The notes: a model not told the origin generated them from the sequence alone. DNA of 64,000 nucleotides from Spirabiliibacterium falconis (GCF_014885015.1 NZ_JABMIJ010000001.1:1-64000); one strand, 5' to 3'; counted from the first letter of the stretch, positions 20,247 through 30,945 are shown. Numbers and translations: made by a program.

Positions 20247-20276
20247 AACCCCTCGAAAGTGTCCTTCCGAGGGGTT
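20247..20276 (-). terminator. his operon attenuator
   Basis: On the minus strand AACCCCTCG pairs with CGAGGGGTT around a 12-base loop and is followed by TATTTTTG. It lies between the leader peptide and hisG. A competing hairpin GGAAGATAACTTCC sits upstream (20302-20315). Terminator for histidine-dependent attenuation. Confidence 0.85.
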
Positions 20277-20339
20277 AGATTGACCATGTCGTACATCACT
20301 CGGAAGTTATCTTCCAAGCAACACCAAACGCCTGAAAGA

Positions 20340-20387
20340 TTAATCAGGGAAATGATGGTGATGATGAGTGGTACGAACAAAATTCAT
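20340..20387 (-). CDS. hisL: his operon leader peptide
   Basis: Fifteen codons, MNFVRTTHHHHHFPD, with five consecutive His codons. The AGGAG site is placed eight bases before ATG. Too short for ordinary gene calling. Ribosome stalling at the His codons when charged tRNA-His is scarce should prevent the attenuator hairpin from forming. E. coli HisL has seven His codons. Confidence 0.95.
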   Translation of the reverse strand: MNFVRTTHHHHHFPD

Positions 20388-20412
20388 GTAAAGCTCCTAT
20401 ATAATGGCAATA

Positions 20413-20441
20413 ACAATACTGAAAAATGTGCTGTGATGCAA
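20413..20441 (-). promoter_or_regulatory. Probable his operon promoter
   Basis: TTGCAT and TATTGT boxes on the minus strand with 17 bases between them, 26 bases upstream of the hisL start. Confidence 0.55.
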
Positions 20442-20616
20442 GCATTGTTTTTATTATTTTTTAGGTATTAAAAATAACCGAACCGCACTTTTACTTTTTT
20501 GTGCCAAAAATGTGAGAAAGCTCGCAAAATTTAATCTTCATATATTTATTTGCGAAAATCTAATTGTTCTTAAATTTTCATTTCGATAAGATTCACTGAT
20601 CACATTTTTTCAGGGG

Positions 20617-22164
20617 GTGGCAATGCTTGCAACATTACAAGATATTTTAGAGACAGTTAAAGCCGAAAATCTGACCACACAGCAAAAATTGATGTGTTTA
20701 GGCAATATTGCGGAGCGGTTATTTGACCCGCGAGAATTGTTACATTATACCGAAGAAGAGTGGCAGCACATTCAAAATCAGATGATTTGCGATCTCAATG
20801 AGGGCTATGCGATTTATCGCCCACGCTATATTTTGCCTGATTATTCGGTGTATATTCAAAAAGGTTGCGAGTTTTTAGAATTACCCGTGCCACAAACACT
20901 CGACGATGTGCTTGATGGGTTACTGATTTTATACGCCAATGTGCCGTCGATTACCACGTATCCTGTCTATATCGGGCGATTAGATGAGCTGCTTGAGCCA
21001 TTTATTACCGATGAAAAAACGGATTACATTAAAATTAAACGCTTTTTAAATCATATTGATAAAACCATCCCCGATTCGTTCTGCCATGCCAATATTGGAC
21101 CGTATGATACACGAGCAGGGCGGTTAATTTTGCAAGCTGTGATTGAGCTTGAAAATACGACACCGAATATGTCTATTCGTTATGACAAAACTAAAACCAG
21201 CCGAGAGTTTGCAGAGCTTGCGGCGAAAGCATGTTTGTTAGTATCAAAACCTTCATTTGCTAACGATGCCTATTATCGTGATGATCTGGGTGAACACTAT
21301 GGGATTGCCAGCTGTTATAACGCATTACCAGAGTGCGGTGGCGCCTATACCTTAACCCGTCTGCGTTTAGGCACTATTGCTCGTGCGTGCGACAGTGTTG
21401 ATCAGATGGTTAATGATTTACTGCCGCGTGTCGCGAAAATGGCATTATCTACTATGGATAAACGCCACCGCTTTTTAGTTGAAGAAGCCAACTTTTTCAG
21501 CACATCCTTTTTGGTCAAAGAAGGCTTTATTCGGCGTGAAAATTTCACCAGCATGATTGCCATTGTGGGGCTGGCGGATGCAACGAACCATTTGCTTGCC
21601 AAAGAAGGCATTAATGAAACCTTTGGGCAGAGTGTGCGCGGTGATGAAATTGCCACCGCTATTATGCAAAAACTTGATGAAGTTAATCAGGCACATCAAG
21701 GGCTCTATGTAGAGCGCACTAATAATCACTATTTATTGCATGCGCAAGTGGGGGCAAGTTGCCATGAGGAAGACAAAGCCAATACGCCAGCCCACCGTAT
21801 TAAAGTGGGGCAAGAACCAACACTCTTGGCGCATTTGAAACAATCCGCACCATTTCATCAGTATTTCCCATCGGGTACGGGCGATCTGTTTGCGTTCGAT
21901 CAGACCTATGTCGATCACCTTGATGCGGTGGTGGATATTATTGATGGTGCGTTTGCATCGGATTATCGTTACATTACCACCTATTTGAAAAACACCGATT
22001 TGATTCGGGTCACGGGTTATCTGGTGAAGAAAAGTGAAGTCGAACGGTTTAGAAAAGGGGAAGCCGTATTGCGTGATACCACATGGTATGGCTCAGGCAC
22101 AGACGAATGTGCCGATGTGTTTGATCGCCAGTTGCGTGATGAACATGATGTGAATGCGGCATAA
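20617..22164 (+). CDS. yjjI: YjjI-family glycyl radical enzyme
   Basis: 515 residues; ATG at 20617 is two codons before another ATG (20623), both behind CAGGGGGTGG. The pattern 'YIxRPRYILPDYSVYIQKG', 'VPSITTYPVYIGRLDELLEPFI' (near residue 108), 'CHANIGPYDTRAGR' and 'DLIRVTGYLVKKSE' near residue 470 (glycyl radical loop, G in RVTGY) matches E. coli YjjI. It is an oxygen-sensitive enzyme of unknown substrate, activated by the next gene. Divergent from the his operon. Expected anaerobic expression; no confident FNR box seen. Confidence 0.9.
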   Translation: MAMLATLQDILETVKAENLTTQQKLMCLGNIAERLFDPRELLHYTEEEWQHIQNQMICDLNEGYAIYRPRYILPDYSVYIQKGCEFLELPVPQTLDDVLDGLLILYANVPSITTYPVYIGRLDELLEPFITDEKTDYIKIKRFLNHIDKTIPDSFCHANIGPYDTRAGRLILQAVIELENTTPNMSIRYDKTKTSREFAELAAKACLLVSKPSFANDAYYRDDLGEHYGIASCYNALPECGGAYTLTRLRLGTIARACDSVDQMVNDLLPRVAKMALSTMDKRHRFLVEEANFFSTSFLVKEGFIRRENFTSMIAIVGLADATNHLLAKEGINETFGQSVRGDEIATAIMQKLDEVNQAHQGLYVERTNNHYLLHAQVGASCHEEDKANTPAHRIKVGQEPTLLAHLKQSAPFHQYFPSGTGDLFAFDQTYVDHLDAVVDIIDGAFASDYRYITTYLKNTDLIRVTGYLVKKSEVERFRKGEAVLRDTTWYGSGTDECADVFDRQLRDEHDVNAA

Positions 22165-22994
22165 TGCGTGTTGATAGAACGAGAAAGTGCGGTCAGACCG
22201 CACTTTTATCACTCAATGAGATTTATGTACCCTTGCACCGCATTATTCCGTTTTCCAATGTGGAAGGCAAAGGCAATCGTACGAGCATTTTTTTGCAAGG
22301 GTGCAAATTGAATTGCTTGTATTGTCATAATCCAGAAACTATTGCACGGCATAATCCTGACGCAAAATTAGTGAGTTTGCAGTATTTAGTGGATGAAGTG
22401 AAACAGGCGATGCCATTTATTCGTGGCGTCACGATTTCAGGCGGTGAGCCCACGATTCATCATCGTAAATTGGTGCCCTTATTTCAGGCGTTGCATGAGC
22501 TTGGGCTAACATGTTATTTGGATACTTCAGGCTTTTTTGATGTTGAGGCAATGAGTGAGTTGATTGCCCTGACAGACAAATTTTTGTTTGATATTAAAGG
22601 CAGTGGGCTGGGATTGCAACAATTGTGCTTTGATCGGCAAAATCGGCAAGGTAAAGTGCGGTCAACCCCAATGGAAGGGATTCGTGCGCATATCAAAACA
22701 AAAAATCTCACACGCAATATGCATAATTTGGAATGCTTATTGCCAATGGGAAAAATAGAAGAAGTGCGGTTGGTATTGATTAATGGGTTTTATGATGCCA
22801 AAACGCTGGTGCACTCGGTGTGTGGTTTATTAAAAGATTACCCTGATGTGCAGTTTAAAATAATCCGTGTTCACAATAAAGGCGTGCGTGATGCCACAGG
22901 ACTTGCGCCCTTTATCCCAACAAAAGAGGAGGTTGATGCGTTGGCAGAATTTGCCAAACAGTGTGCAGTAGATAATGTGGTCACGATTTATTAA
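22164..22994 (+). CDS. yjjW: YjjW glycyl radical activating enzyme
   Basis: 276 residues if the ATG overlapping the yjjI stop (TAATG) is used. The radical-SAM cluster motif 'CKLNCLYCH' begins near residue 47, after 'RIIPFSNVEGKGNR', and 'GVTISGGEPTIHH' follows near residue 90. It activates YjjI by generating its glycyl radical. E. coli YjjW has an inserted double 4Fe-4S ferredoxin segment after the first motif; it is absent here. Codons 7-15 are formed by a USS dyad (22184-22206), so translation may really start further in, before 'LHRIIPF'. Confidence 0.88.
   Translation: MRVDRTRKCGQTALLSLNEIYVPLHRIIPFSNVEGKGNRTSIFLQGCKLNCLYCHNPETIARHNPDAKLVSLQYLVDEVKQAMPFIRGVTISGGEPTIHHRKLVPLFQALHELGLTCYLDTSGFFDVEAMSELIALTDKFLFDIKGSGLGLQQLCFDRQNRQGKVRSTPMEGIRAHIKTKNLTRNMHNLECLLPMGKIEEVRLVLINGFYDAKTLVHSVCGLLKDYPDVQFKIIRVHNKGVRDATGLAPFIPTKEEVDALAEFAKQCAVDNVVTIY
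22184..22206. repeat. USS dyad inside the 5' end of yjjW
   Basis: AAAGTGCGG and CCGCACTTT pair around five bases, 20 bases after the yjjI stop. It is terminator-like but lies within the longest yjjW frame. Confidence 0.6.
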
Positions 22995-23135
22995 CTATCT
23001 GGCTGAAAAAACCGCACTTAGGCTAAAAAGTCGGTGGTTAGTTTGACTTTGATCGCTTTTTGTTAGTTTTTATAAGATTTTTTTTGAAAATACGTCATAA
23101 TCAATAACATTCTTTTTTCATTTTAGAGGTAATGT

Positions 23136-24407
23136 ATGGACTCGTTAATGAGCATTCTCGGTATTGTTGTTTTGATTGGGATTGCGGTAATTTTTTCAAA
23201 TAATCGCCGTGCCATCAATATTCGCACAGTAATTGGTGCATTTTTAATTCAATTCTGCGTTGGTGCGCTGGTGCTCTATGTGCCACCAGGTCGTCAAGCA
23301 TTGCTCGCAGCCTCTGAAGCCGTCAATAAAGTTATCAACTACGGTAACGATGGGATTAATTTTTTATTCGGCGGGTTAGTGAGCGATAAAATGTTTGAAG
23401 TATTTGGGGGCGGCGGCTTTGTGTTCGCATTGCGTGTGTTGCCAACGATTGTTTTCTTCGCTTCATTAATCTCTGTTTTATATTATCTTGGCATTATGCA
23501 ACTTGTAATTCGCCTCATTGGTGGATTTTTGCAAAAAGTGCTTAATACTTCAAAAACAGAATCAATGTCAGCTGCGGCCAATATTTTCGTAGGGCAGACT
23601 GAAGCACCATTATTAGTGCGTCCATACCTTGCAACTATGACAGAGTCTGAGCTATTCGCCATTATGTGTGGTGGAGTCGCCTCAATTGCGGGTGCGGTGA
23701 TGATTGGTTATGCACAAATGGGGGTACCTCTTCCTTATTTGATCGCAGCGTCCTTTATGGCAGCACCAGGCGGATTATTATTTGCAAAAATTTTATACCC
23801 ACAAACGCAGCATGTTGATGATTCGTTGCATATTGATGATAAAGCGGAAAAACCAGCAAATGTGCTTGATGCTGCGGCAATGGGCGCATCATCGGGTATG
23901 CAATTAGCACTTAATATCGGTGCGATGTTGCTGGCATTTATTGCATTAATTGCAATGCTTAATGGTATCATCGGCGGTGTGGGCGGCTGGTTTGGCTATG
24001 GTGATTTAAATCTTCAAACAATTCTCGGTTGGATTTTCCGTCCATTGGCATGGGTGATCGGGGTACCATGGGAGCAATCTGAAGTAGCGGGTGCTATGAT
24101 AGGTCAAAAACTAGTCATTAATGAATTTGTGGCCTATGTTGATTTTGCACGCTATTTAGGAGAAAACGCCCCAATGGTGTTAGATGAAAAAACCAAAGCC
24201 ATTATTACATTCGCATTATGTGGTTTTGCTAACTTTAGTTCTATTGCGATCTTAATCGGTGGTTTAGGTACCATGGCACCAAACCGTCGTAGCGACATTG
24301 CACGCTTGGGTATTCGTGCGGTAATCGCAGGATCATTATCTAATTTAATGAGTGCAACAATTGCAGGTCTATTCATCGGCTTGACAGGTGCGGTTGTCCT
24401 CGGTTAA
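23136..24407 (+). CDS. nupC: Nucleoside permease, NupC (CNT) family
   Basis: 423 residues with about nine hydrophobic segments. '[17 protein letters not shown]' near residue 150 and '[13 protein letters not shown]' near 330 are the nucleoside-binding motifs of concentrative transporters. It imports nucleosides with protons across the inner membrane. Ribosome site GAGG upstream. It precedes deoC-deoB-deoD, which degrade the imported nucleosides. Confidence 0.95.
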   Translation: MDSLMSILGIVVLIGIAVIFSNNRRAINIRTVIGAFLIQFCVGALVLYVPPGRQALLAASEAVNKVINYGNDGINFLFGGLVSDKMFEVFGGGGFVFALRVLPTIVFFASLISVLYYLGIMQLVIRLIGGFLQKVLNTSKTESMSAAANIFVGQTEAPLLVRPYLATMTESELFAIMCGGVASIAGAVMIGYAQMGVPLPYLIAASFMAAPGGLLFAKILYPQTQHVDDSLHIDDKAEKPANVLDAAAMGASSGMQLALNIGAMLLAFIALIAMLNGIIGGVGGWFGYGDLNLQTILGWIFRPLAWVIGVPWEQSEVAGAMIGQKLVINEFVAYVDFARYLGENAPMVLDEKTKAIITFALCGFANFSSIAILIGGLGTMAPNRRSDIARLGIRAVIAGSLSNLMSATIAGLFIGLTGAVVLG

Positions 24408-24422
24408 GTTTATGCACCAATA

Positions 24423-24449
24423 CACCACGGCTTGCCGTGGTGTTACTTT
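24423..24449 (+). terminator. Terminator between nupC and deoC
   Basis: CACCACGG and CCGTGGTG pair around CTTG and are followed by TTACTTTTT. It may reduce but not abolish read-through into deoC. Confidence 0.75.
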
Positions 24450-24476
24450 TTACAATAATAAAAAAGAGAGGCTACC

Positions 24477-25268
24477 ATGTCGAATTTACAATCCCTGCCA
24501 GGTGCTGCCGAATTAGCACTGTCATTAATGGATTTAACCAGTTTACATGATGATGACACAGATGCGAGCATAACCGCACTTTGTCATCAAGCAAACACGC
24601 CGAAAGGTACGCCTGCCGCCTTATGTGTTTATCCACAATTTGTGCCGCTTGTGCGAGAAACGCTGGCAAAGTTGGGCTTAGAACAGGTCAAAATTGCAAC
24701 GGTCACAAACTTTCCTCATGGAAATAGCGATGTTGCCAACGCGGTGGCGGAAACGGCAAGTGCGGTGCAAGCAGGCGCAGATGAAGTGGATGTTGTTTTT
24801 CCATACCGCACGTTGATGGACGGTGATGAAAAGTGCGGTTTTGTCTTGGTGCAAGAGTGTAAAAAAGTCTGCGCAGATGCAGGCGTGACATTAAAAGTCA
24901 TCATCGAGACAGGTGAGTTGAAAACACCTGAATTGATTAAAAAGGCATCAGAAATTGCCATTCGCGCGGGAGCTGATTTTATTAAAACATCAACAGGAAA
25001 AGTGAGCGTGAATGCGACACCAGAGGCAGCGCGTGTGATGTTAAGCACCATTAAAGAAATGGGTGTGGAAGACAGAGTGGGATTTAAGGCAGCAGGTGGT
25101 GTGCGTACAAGCGAAGAGGCGCAATATTATTTACAGCTTGCTGCAGAGATTTTAGGCGAGAAATGGCTGGACGCTTCACATTTCCGCTTTGGTGCATCAG
25201 GGCTACTTAATGCGCTGTTGCGAACTTTAGGCGTCGATTCGTTGTCTAAATCGGATAGCTCGTATTAA
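24477..25268 (+). CDS. deoC: Deoxyribose-phosphate aldolase
   Basis: 263 residues (E. coli 259). Splits deoxyribose 5-phosphate into acetaldehyde and glyceraldehyde 3-phosphate. '[12 protein letters not shown]' near residue 18, '[10 protein letters not shown]' near 101 and the Schiff-base Lys in 'FIKTSTGK' near residue 170, with a second Lys in '[10 protein letters not shown]'. The conserved C-terminal Tyr is present (DSSY). Start ATG follows GAGAGGC. Confidence 0.97.
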   Translation: MSNLQSLPGAAELALSLMDLTSLHDDDTDASITALCHQANTPKGTPAALCVYPQFVPLVRETLAKLGLEQVKIATVTNFPHGNSDVANAVAETASAVQAGADEVDVVFPYRTLMDGDEKCGFVLVQECKKVCADAGVTLKVIIETGELKTPELIKKASEIAIRAGADFIKTSTGKVSVNATPEAARVMLSTIKEMGVEDRVGFKAAGGVRTSEEAQYYLQLAAEILGEKWLDASHFRFGASGLLNALLRTLGVDSLSKSDSSY

Positions 25269-25310
25269 TAGGCAACGTGCTTTGCGTTAGACTACGCTAG
25301 GAGAAAAATA

Positions 25311-26549
25311 ATGAAAAGAGCATTTATTTTAATGATGGATTCCTTTGGAATCGGTGCGGCTGATGATGCGGATAAATTCGGTGATGCAGGCGCAAATACA
25401 TTGGGTCATATTGCACAACTGTGTGCTGAAGGTAAGGCAGATAATGAACACCGTCAAGGGCCATTAAGTTTGCCAAATTTAACGAAATTAGGTTTAGCAT
25501 TAGCGGCAAAAGAATCCGCGGGTAATGTTCCTGCGGGGATGGACGCAGACAGTGATATTATAGGTGGTTATGCCTATGCGAAAGAAATTTCCTCTGGTAA
25601 AGATACGCCATCAGGGCATTGGGAAATCGCAGGCGTACCCGTATTATTTGAGTGGGGCTATTTTAAAGATCATCAAAACAGCTTCCCCCAAGAACTGCTT
25701 GATCGTATTGTCGAAAAATCAGGCATACCGGGCTATCTGGGGAATTGCCATTCATCAGGGACTGTCATTTTAGATGAATTGGGTGAGGAACATATGAAAA
25801 CGGGCAAACCGATTTTCTATACGTCCGCCGATTCTGTATTCCAAATTGCTTGCCATGAGGAAACCTACGGCCTTGAAAAACTCTATGAGCTATGCCATAT
25901 CGTGCGTGAAGAGCTCGAAGGCTATAACATCGGACGTGTTATTGCCCGTCCATTTGTGGGGGAGCGTGCTGGCAATTTCCAACGCACAGGTAATCGTCAT
26001 GATTACTCTATTGAGCCACCTTCAGCAACGGTATTACAAAAATTGGTCGATGAGAAAGGCGGTGATGTCGTCTCTATCGGTAAAATTGCCGACATTTATG
26101 CTCACACGGGTATTACTCGTAAAATTAAAGCGACAGGGATAGAAGAGATTTTTGATAAAACAGTTGCTGAAATTAAAGCAGCTGGCGATAACACCATTGT
26201 GTTCCCGAATTTTGTCAATTTTGATTCTGACTATGGTCATCGCCGTGATGTTGCTGGTTACGCACAAGCATTAGAGTATTTTGATTCTCGTTTGCCAGAA
26301 GTACTCAAATTGGTTGAGGAAGGGGATTTATTAATTATTACCGCCGATCACGGTTGTGATCCAACTTGGCATGGCACAGATCACACTCGTGAGCATATCC
26401 CTGTGTTGATGTATGGCAGTGATGTGCCAAAAACATTTTTAGGTAAACGTGAGACATTTTCCGATGTAGGGCAAACATTAGCCAATTATTTTGACCTAAG
26501 CCCAATGGATTACGGTAAAACCATTATTGATTTTAAACAAGAAAAATAA
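25311..26549 (+). CDS. deoB: Phosphopentomutase
   Basis: 412 residues (E. coli 407). Interconverts (deoxy)ribose 1- and 5-phosphates. A two-metal alkaline-phosphatase-type enzyme: '[18 protein letters not shown]' at the N-terminus holds the first Asp ligand, '[12 protein letters not shown]' near residue 97 the catalytic Thr, and '[19 protein letters not shown]' near residue 340 further ligands. AGGAG before ATG. Second gene of the deo cluster. Confidence 0.97.
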   Translation: MKRAFILMMDSFGIGAADDADKFGDAGANTLGHIAQLCAEGKADNEHRQGPLSLPNLTKLGLALAAKESAGNVPAGMDADSDIIGGYAYAKEISSGKDTPSGHWEIAGVPVLFEWGYFKDHQNSFPQELLDRIVEKSGIPGYLGNCHSSGTVILDELGEEHMKTGKPIFYTSADSVFQIACHEETYGLEKLYELCHIVREELEGYNIGRVIARPFVGERAGNFQRTGNRHDYSIEPPSATVLQKLVDEKGGDVVSIGKIADIYAHTGITRKIKATGIEEIFDKTVAEIKAAGDNTIVFPNFVNFDSDYGHRRDVAGYAQALEYFDSRLPEVLKLVEEGDLLIITADHGCDPTWHGTDHTREHIPVLMYGSDVPKTFLGKRETFSDVGQTLANYFDLSPMDYGKTIIDFKQEK

Positions 26550-26558
26550 GGATAAATT

Positions 26559-27278
26559 ATGGCAACTCCACATATTAACGCAAAAGATGGTGCATTCGCT
26601 GATGTTGTATTAATGCCAGGCGATCCGCTACGCGCTAAGTACATTGCAGAAACATTTTTAGAAAACCCAGAGCAGGTAACGAATGTTCGTAATATGCTGG
26701 GTTTTACAGGGACTTATAAAGGGCGTAAAGTATCCGTTATGGGGCATGGCATGGGGATTCCATCGTGCTCAATTTATGCGACCGAATTGATCAAAGATTA
26801 TGGCGTGAAAAAAATCATTCGCGTGGGTTCATGTGGCGCAGTGAAAGAAGATGTAAAATTGCGTGATGTCGTCATTGGGATGGGGGCATGTACTGATTCC
26901 AAGGTCAACCGTATCCGTTTTAAAGATAATGATTTTGCTGCGATTGCAGACTACTCACTGGTTGAAAGTGCGGTTCAAGCGGCGCGCGCACGCGGTGTGA
27001 ATGTGCGTGTCGGGAATCTGTTCTCAGCGGATCTCTTCTATACGCCAGATGCTGAAATGTTTGATTATATGGAAAAATATGGCATTTTAGGGGTTGAAAT
27101 GGAAGCGGCTGGCATCTACGGCGTGGCGGCGGAATACGGTGCAAAAGCATTAACAATCTGTACTGTATCAGATCATATTCGCACAGGTGAGCAAACCAGC
27201 GCAGAGGAACGTCAATTAACGTTTAATGAAATGATTGAAATTGCTCTTGATGCCGTATTGCTAAACGATAACGCGTAA
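26559..27278 (+). CDS. deoD: Purine nucleoside phosphorylase, DeoD type
   Basis: 239 residues, exact family length. Phosphorolysis of purine (deoxy)nucleosides to base and pentose 1-phosphate. '[13 protein letters not shown]' near residue 18, '[16 protein letters not shown]' near 63, and '[12 protein letters not shown]' near 180 with the substrate-binding Glu, then 'TVSDHI' with the catalytic Asp. Nine bases after deoB and followed by a strong terminator. Confidence 0.98.
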   Translation: MATPHINAKDGAFADVVLMPGDPLRAKYIAETFLENPEQVTNVRNMLGFTGTYKGRKVSVMGHGMGIPSCSIYATELIKDYGVKKIIRVGSCGAVKEDVKLRDVVIGMGACTDSKVNRIRFKDNDFAAIADYSLVESAVQAARARGVNVRVGNLFSADLFYTPDAEMFDYMEKYGILGVEMEAAGIYGVAAEYGAKALTICTVSDHIRTGEQTSAEERQLTFNEMIEIALDAVLLNDNA

Positions 27279-27298
27279 CAGGAAATGTGTAGGTATAA

Positions 27299-27322
27299 GG
27301 CAGCGTTGGCTGCCTTTTTCTT
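27299..27322 (+). terminator. Terminator after deoD
   Basis: GGCAGC and GCTGCC pair around GTTG and are followed by TTTTTCTTT. Confidence 0.85.
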
Positions 27323-27400
27323 TGGGCTTTAAACCGCACTTTTGTTATACTGTCAACACTTTTTATCGTTAGTATAAAGTGCGGTCAACAAGGAATCGAA

Positions 27401-28252
27401 ATGAATTTTATCGGAAAAATTTTAGGCTTTATTCTAGGCTACCGTTACGGTGGTTTTTTTGGTGCCATTTTGGGTGTCATTTTAGGGCATATGGCTGACA
27501 AAAAACTCTATGAGTTGGGATCCGTTAGTTCGAGTATTTTTAGTCGAAAATTGACGCGCCAACAGCTATTTTTACAGACGACATTTGCGGTCATGGGACA
27601 TTTGAGTAAATCTAAAGGGCGAGTGACGGAAGAAGACATTCAAATGGCGCAGGCATTGATGAATCGCCTTAATTTGGACAGCAATGGGCGCAAAATGGCA
27701 CAAGAGGCGTTTAATCAGGGAAAACAAAGTGATTTTCCTGTACGTCAAGTCATCCGCGAGTTTCGTCAAAGTTGTGGGCAGCGACCTGATTTATTGCGGA
27801 TGTTTCTGGATATTCAAATTCAGACCGCACTTTTAGATGGGCAACTTGAAACGGCAGAGCGTGAGTTGCTAGCGGTTATTGCCCAAGAACTCGGCTTGAG
27901 CCAAATGCAATTTGAGCAAATGATGGCGATGATTTTTGCAGCGCAAAACTTCACCAGTGGTGGTTATCAGCAACGTAGCCAAAACCAAGGGGGCTATGAA
28001 TACCAAGAGCAAGGAGGGGCGAGTTACACCAGCCAAAGTAGCTTACATTCCGCTTATCAAGTTTTAGGGGTGAGTGAAAATGACGATAAAACCACCGTTA
28101 AGCGGGCTTACCGTAAATTAATGAATGAATATCATCCCGACAAATTGGTCGCCAAAGGGCTGCCGCCTGAAATGATGGAAATCGCTAAGGAAAAAGCACA
28201 GAAAATTCAAGCCGCTTACGATATGATTTGTAAAGCCAAAGGCTGGAAATAA
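27401..28252 (+). CDS. djlA: Membrane-anchored co-chaperone DjlA
   Basis: 283 residues (E. coli 271). A Gly-rich N-terminal membrane segment (residues 3-32), a TerB-like helical domain (about 50-180), a Gln/Gly/Tyr-rich linker (about 185-210) and a C-terminal J domain with the HPD triad in 'NEYHPDKLVA' near residue 248. Stimulates DnaK at the inner membrane. Its stop overlaps the yjdF start by one base. Confidence 0.95.
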   Translation: MNFIGKILGFILGYRYGGFFGAILGVILGHMADKKLYELGSVSSSIFSRKLTRQQLFLQTTFAVMGHLSKSKGRVTEEDIQMAQALMNRLNLDSNGRKMAQEAFNQGKQSDFPVRQVIREFRQSCGQRPDLLRMFLDIQIQTALLDGQLETAERELLAVIAQELGLSQMQFEQMMAMIFAAQNFTSGGYQQRSQNQGGYEYQEQGGASYTSQSSLHSAYQVLGVSENDDKTTVKRAYRKLMNEYHPDKLVAKGLPPEMMEIAKEKAQKIQAAYDMICKAKGWK

Positions 28253-28857
28253 TGCGCTCGCTCACACCACATTATGTGCCCGCCCTGTTGTGTGGGCTTA
28301 TTTCAATATTGTTGATTTGGTCTGCGATAGCACCTTATTCGCGCGCTGTGTGGTATGCTGAAGCGTTGCCGATTATTGGCGTCTTCGCACTATTGCTATT
28401 CACGTATCCCAAATTTCAATTTAGCCAAACTGCTTATGTTTTAATGAGTATCTGGCTTATCATGCATACGATCGGCGCACACTACACGTTTGAACGTGTT
28501 CCCTTTGCATGGGGTAATGCGATGTTAAGCCCGTGGTTAGGTGAGGGGCGCAATCATTTTGATCGTGTGGCGCATTTTGCGATCGGATTTTATGCTTATC
28601 CTGTGGCGGAAATTTTACTGCGTCATCGTGCGTGTAACCGCACGTTAGCGATGCTGTTTGGGCTCTTTTTTATTATGAGCTTGGCGGCAAGCTATGAACT
28701 GATCGAATGGCAATATGCGGTAATAGCAGGCGGTGATGAAGGGGTAGCATTTTTAGGCAGTCAAGGTGATGAATGGGACGCACAAAAAGATATGCTTGCC
28801 GACACACTGGGGGCTCTGACCGCACTTTGTCTTTTTTATGTTAAACACCATGCGTAA
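28252..28857 (+). CDS. yjdF: YjdF-like inner membrane protein (DUF2238)
   Basis: 201 residues with five or six hydrophobic segments. '[12 protein letters not shown]' near residue 78, '[24 protein letters not shown]' near 100 and '[18 protein letters not shown]' near 175 are the conserved DUF2238 boxes. Function unknown in the family. Coupled to djlA through TAATG. Confidence 0.85.
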   Translation: MRSLTPHYVPALLCGLISILLIWSAIAPYSRAVWYAEALPIIGVFALLLFTYPKFQFSQTAYVLMSIWLIMHTIGAHYTFERVPFAWGNAMLSPWLGEGRNHFDRVAHFAIGFYAYPVAEILLRHRACNRTLAMLFGLFFIMSLAASYELIEWQYAVIAGGDEGVAFLGSQGDEWDAQKDMLADTLGALTALCLFYVKHHA

Positions 28858-29818
28858 CATCAAGTTGATTCTCGCGCCAATGCAGGGGGTGCTTGACCCC
28901 CTTATGCGAGATGTGCTAACTCGTGTGAATTGCTATGATTTATGCGTGTCGGAATTTGTTCGGGTGGTCGAACAACGCTTACCAGCGAAAGCCTTTTACC
29001 GCTTATGCCCAGAACTGAAAAATCAAGGCTATACCGCCTCAGGCACCCCCGTGCGTGTGCAATTATTGGGACAATCGCCACAGTATCTAGCGGAAAATGC
29101 CGCATTGGCAGTTAGGCTGGGCTCTCATGGCATCGATCTTAATTGTGGTTGCCCGTCGAAAACGGTTAATGGCAATTGTGGTGGTGCAAGTTTATTAAAA
29201 GATCCTGAATTGATTTATCGTGCCACACTTGCTATTCGGCAAGCACTTGGTGCATCGCACTGTGTTAGTGTTAAAGTGCGGTTAGGGTGGGATAGCAGTG
29301 CTTATGCGTTTGAGATTGCAGATGCTGTTGCATGTGGTGGCGCAGATGAAATTGCGGTACATGGACGTACGAAACGTGATGGCTATCGGGCAGAGAAAAT
29401 TGATTGGGCAAAAATTGGCGAGATTCAGCAGCGGTTACGTATTCCCGTCATTGCCAATGGCGAAATTTGGAATCGTGAGGATGCTGTGCGTTGCCTTGAG
29501 ATGACGGGCTCTTCCCACTTAATGGTAGCACGTGGTGCGTTGAATATGCCGAATTTAAGTTATGTGATCAAACACGGAGCACCGATGGCAACCTGGCATG
29601 AGGTGGTTTCGTTGCTGGTGAACTATATCGATCTTGAAAGCCCAAATACTACCGCACTTTATCATATCGCTCGCATTAAGCAGTGGTTGCATTATTTAAA
29701 AGTGCGGTATCACCAAGCCTATGACTTATTTGAGATGATTAAACCGATTATGGACAGCCAGCAACTTAAAAGTGCGGTGCAAACCTATGCGAGAGGAGAG
29801 AGAAATGGTGCGATATGA
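28850..29818 (+). CDS. dusC: tRNA-dihydrouridine(16) synthase
   Basis: 322 residues from ATG 28850, which makes the N-terminus '[16 protein letters not shown]' fit the family; an in-frame ATG at 28838 is possible. FMN TIM-barrel enzyme with the catalytic Cys in '[13 protein letters not shown]' near residue 95 and '[10 protein letters not shown]' near 168. Reduces U16 of tRNAs. The start overlaps the end of yjdF by eight bases. Confidence 0.95.
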   Translation: MRNIKLILAPMQGVLDPLMRDVLTRVNCYDLCVSEFVRVVEQRLPAKAFYRLCPELKNQGYTASGTPVRVQLLGQSPQYLAENAALAVRLGSHGIDLNCGCPSKTVNGNCGGASLLKDPELIYRATLAIRQALGASHCVSVKVRLGWDSSAYAFEIADAVACGGADEIAVHGRTKRDGYRAEKIDWAKIGEIQQRLRIPVIANGEIWNREDAVRCLEMTGSSHLMVARGALNMPNLSYVIKHGAPMATWHEVVSLLVNYIDLESPNTTALYHIARIKQWLHYLKVRYHQAYDLFEMIKPIMDSQQLKSAVQTYARGERNGAI

Positions 29819-30497
29819 TTGGGTATTTTTTGATGCCGATGAAACCCTGTTTTCGTTTGACGCGTTTCGTGGGCTGCAATTATTGCTCGCAGATTATGGT
29901 GTAGGTTTTAGTGCACAAGATTTTGCAGAATATCAGCAATTAAATAAGCCACTATGGGCACAATATAATCAAGGACAAATTAGCGCACAGCATTTGCAAA
30001 CGGCACGTTTTGCCGATATTGCGTTGAAATTGCGTGTCAGTGCAGAGGAACTTAACCATCAATTTCTTTTGAAAATGGCGGAAATTTGTCAGCCATTGCC
30101 AAATGTGGTGATGATGTTAGAAACATTGCGTGCGTTGGGGTGCCAATTGGGCATTATTACGAATGGCTTCACAGCGTTACAGCAACTACGCCTTGAGCGT
30201 ACAGGATTGGCACACCATTTTGCCTTTGTGGCGATTTCTGAGCAAGTTGGTGTGGCAAAACCGCAAGTTGAGATTTTTGATTATGCGTTGCAGTGTGCCA
30301 ATAATCCACCTAAAAGTGCGGTTTTAATGGTGGGAGATAGCCTTGAAACAGATATTCAAGGGGCATTCAATGCAGGTGTGGCGAGCTGCTGGCTTAACGC
30401 TAAACGACTTGAATCTTCAACACTCACGCCAACATTTGAGATTCAGTCTATGGCGCAGCTCCCTGCGCTGATTATTCAAGGTAAAAGTGCGGTTTAA
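29805..30497 (+). CDS. yjjG: YjjG-type pyrimidine 5'-nucleotidase
   Basis: 230 residues from ATG 29805, behind AGAGGAGAG; an upstream in-frame GTG lacks a site. HAD phosphatase: '[12 protein letters not shown]' (nucleophile Asp near residue 9), 'GIITNGF' near 115, Lys in '[13 protein letters not shown]' and '[16 protein letters not shown]' near 180. Dephosphorylates UMP/dUMP/dTMP and non-canonical nucleotides. Overlaps dusC by 14 bases. Confidence 0.93.
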   Translation: MVRYDWVFFDADETLFSFDAFRGLQLLLADYGVGFSAQDFAEYQQLNKPLWAQYNQGQISAQHLQTARFADIALKLRVSAEELNHQFLLKMAEICQPLPNVVMMLETLRALGCQLGIITNGFTALQQLRLERTGLAHHFAFVAISEQVGVAKPQVEIFDYALQCANNPPKSAVLMVGDSLETDIQGAFNAGVASCWLNAKRLESSTLTPTFEIQSMAQLPALIIQGKSAV

Positions 30498-30508
30498 CCG
30501 CACGTTTA
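30483..30508. terminator. USS-type bidirectional hairpin after yjjG
   Basis: GTGCGG and CCGCAC pair around TTTAA, the loop containing the yjjG stop codon, between convergent genes. Confidence 0.5.
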
Positions 30509-30522
30509 AATGCTATTGTCGG

Positions 30523-30945
30523 TCAGGTTGTTTCGAGCTTACTTTTTTTCGACAATTCATCGCTGAGTTTGACAATGCCACGCATACCACTTTCAACTGC
30601 TAAATTGACCAGCTCAGGGAGTGATACATTGTCTTTTTCCATGGCACATTCAATGATCATTTGTAAATTTGTACCAGCGATAACATCAACGGAATCTAAT
30701 TCGTGCGCAACTGTTGCCGCAGTGCGAAATGGCGTGCCGCCTAGAATATCACAGCAAAAAAGTACGTTGTTCTCTCGCCCCATATCGTTAAGTGCGGTTT
30801 CAATTTCTTCTTTGAGCTCCGCAGGACTTTTGCTTTCAGGAAAATTTAAAAAGACGATATTTTCTTGTGGACCAATAATTTGCTGCATTGCATACTGTAG
30901 CCCAGAACCGAACTCGCCATGTCCAAGTACAATCATATTAATCAT
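30523..30945 (-). CDS. Mannose-family PTS EIIA component
   Basis: 140 residues from ATG 30945 with AAGGAG upstream. The phosphorylated His is in 'MINMIVLGHGEFGSG' (residue 9); 'LFCCDILGGTPFRTA' near residue 70 is typical of the EIIA-Man fold. It accepts phosphate from HPr and passes it to EIIB. Closest in style to N-acetylgalactosamine/galactosamine (AgaF) types. Only the IIB gene accompanies it; no IIC or IID membrane gene is near. Confidence 0.88.
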   Translation of the reverse strand: MINMIVLGHGEFGSGLQYAMQQIIGPQENIVFLNFPESKSPAELKEEIETALNDMGRENNVLFCCDILGGTPFRTAATVAHELDSVDVIAGTNLQMIIECAMEKDNVSLPELVNLAVESGMRGIVKLSDELSKKSKLETT

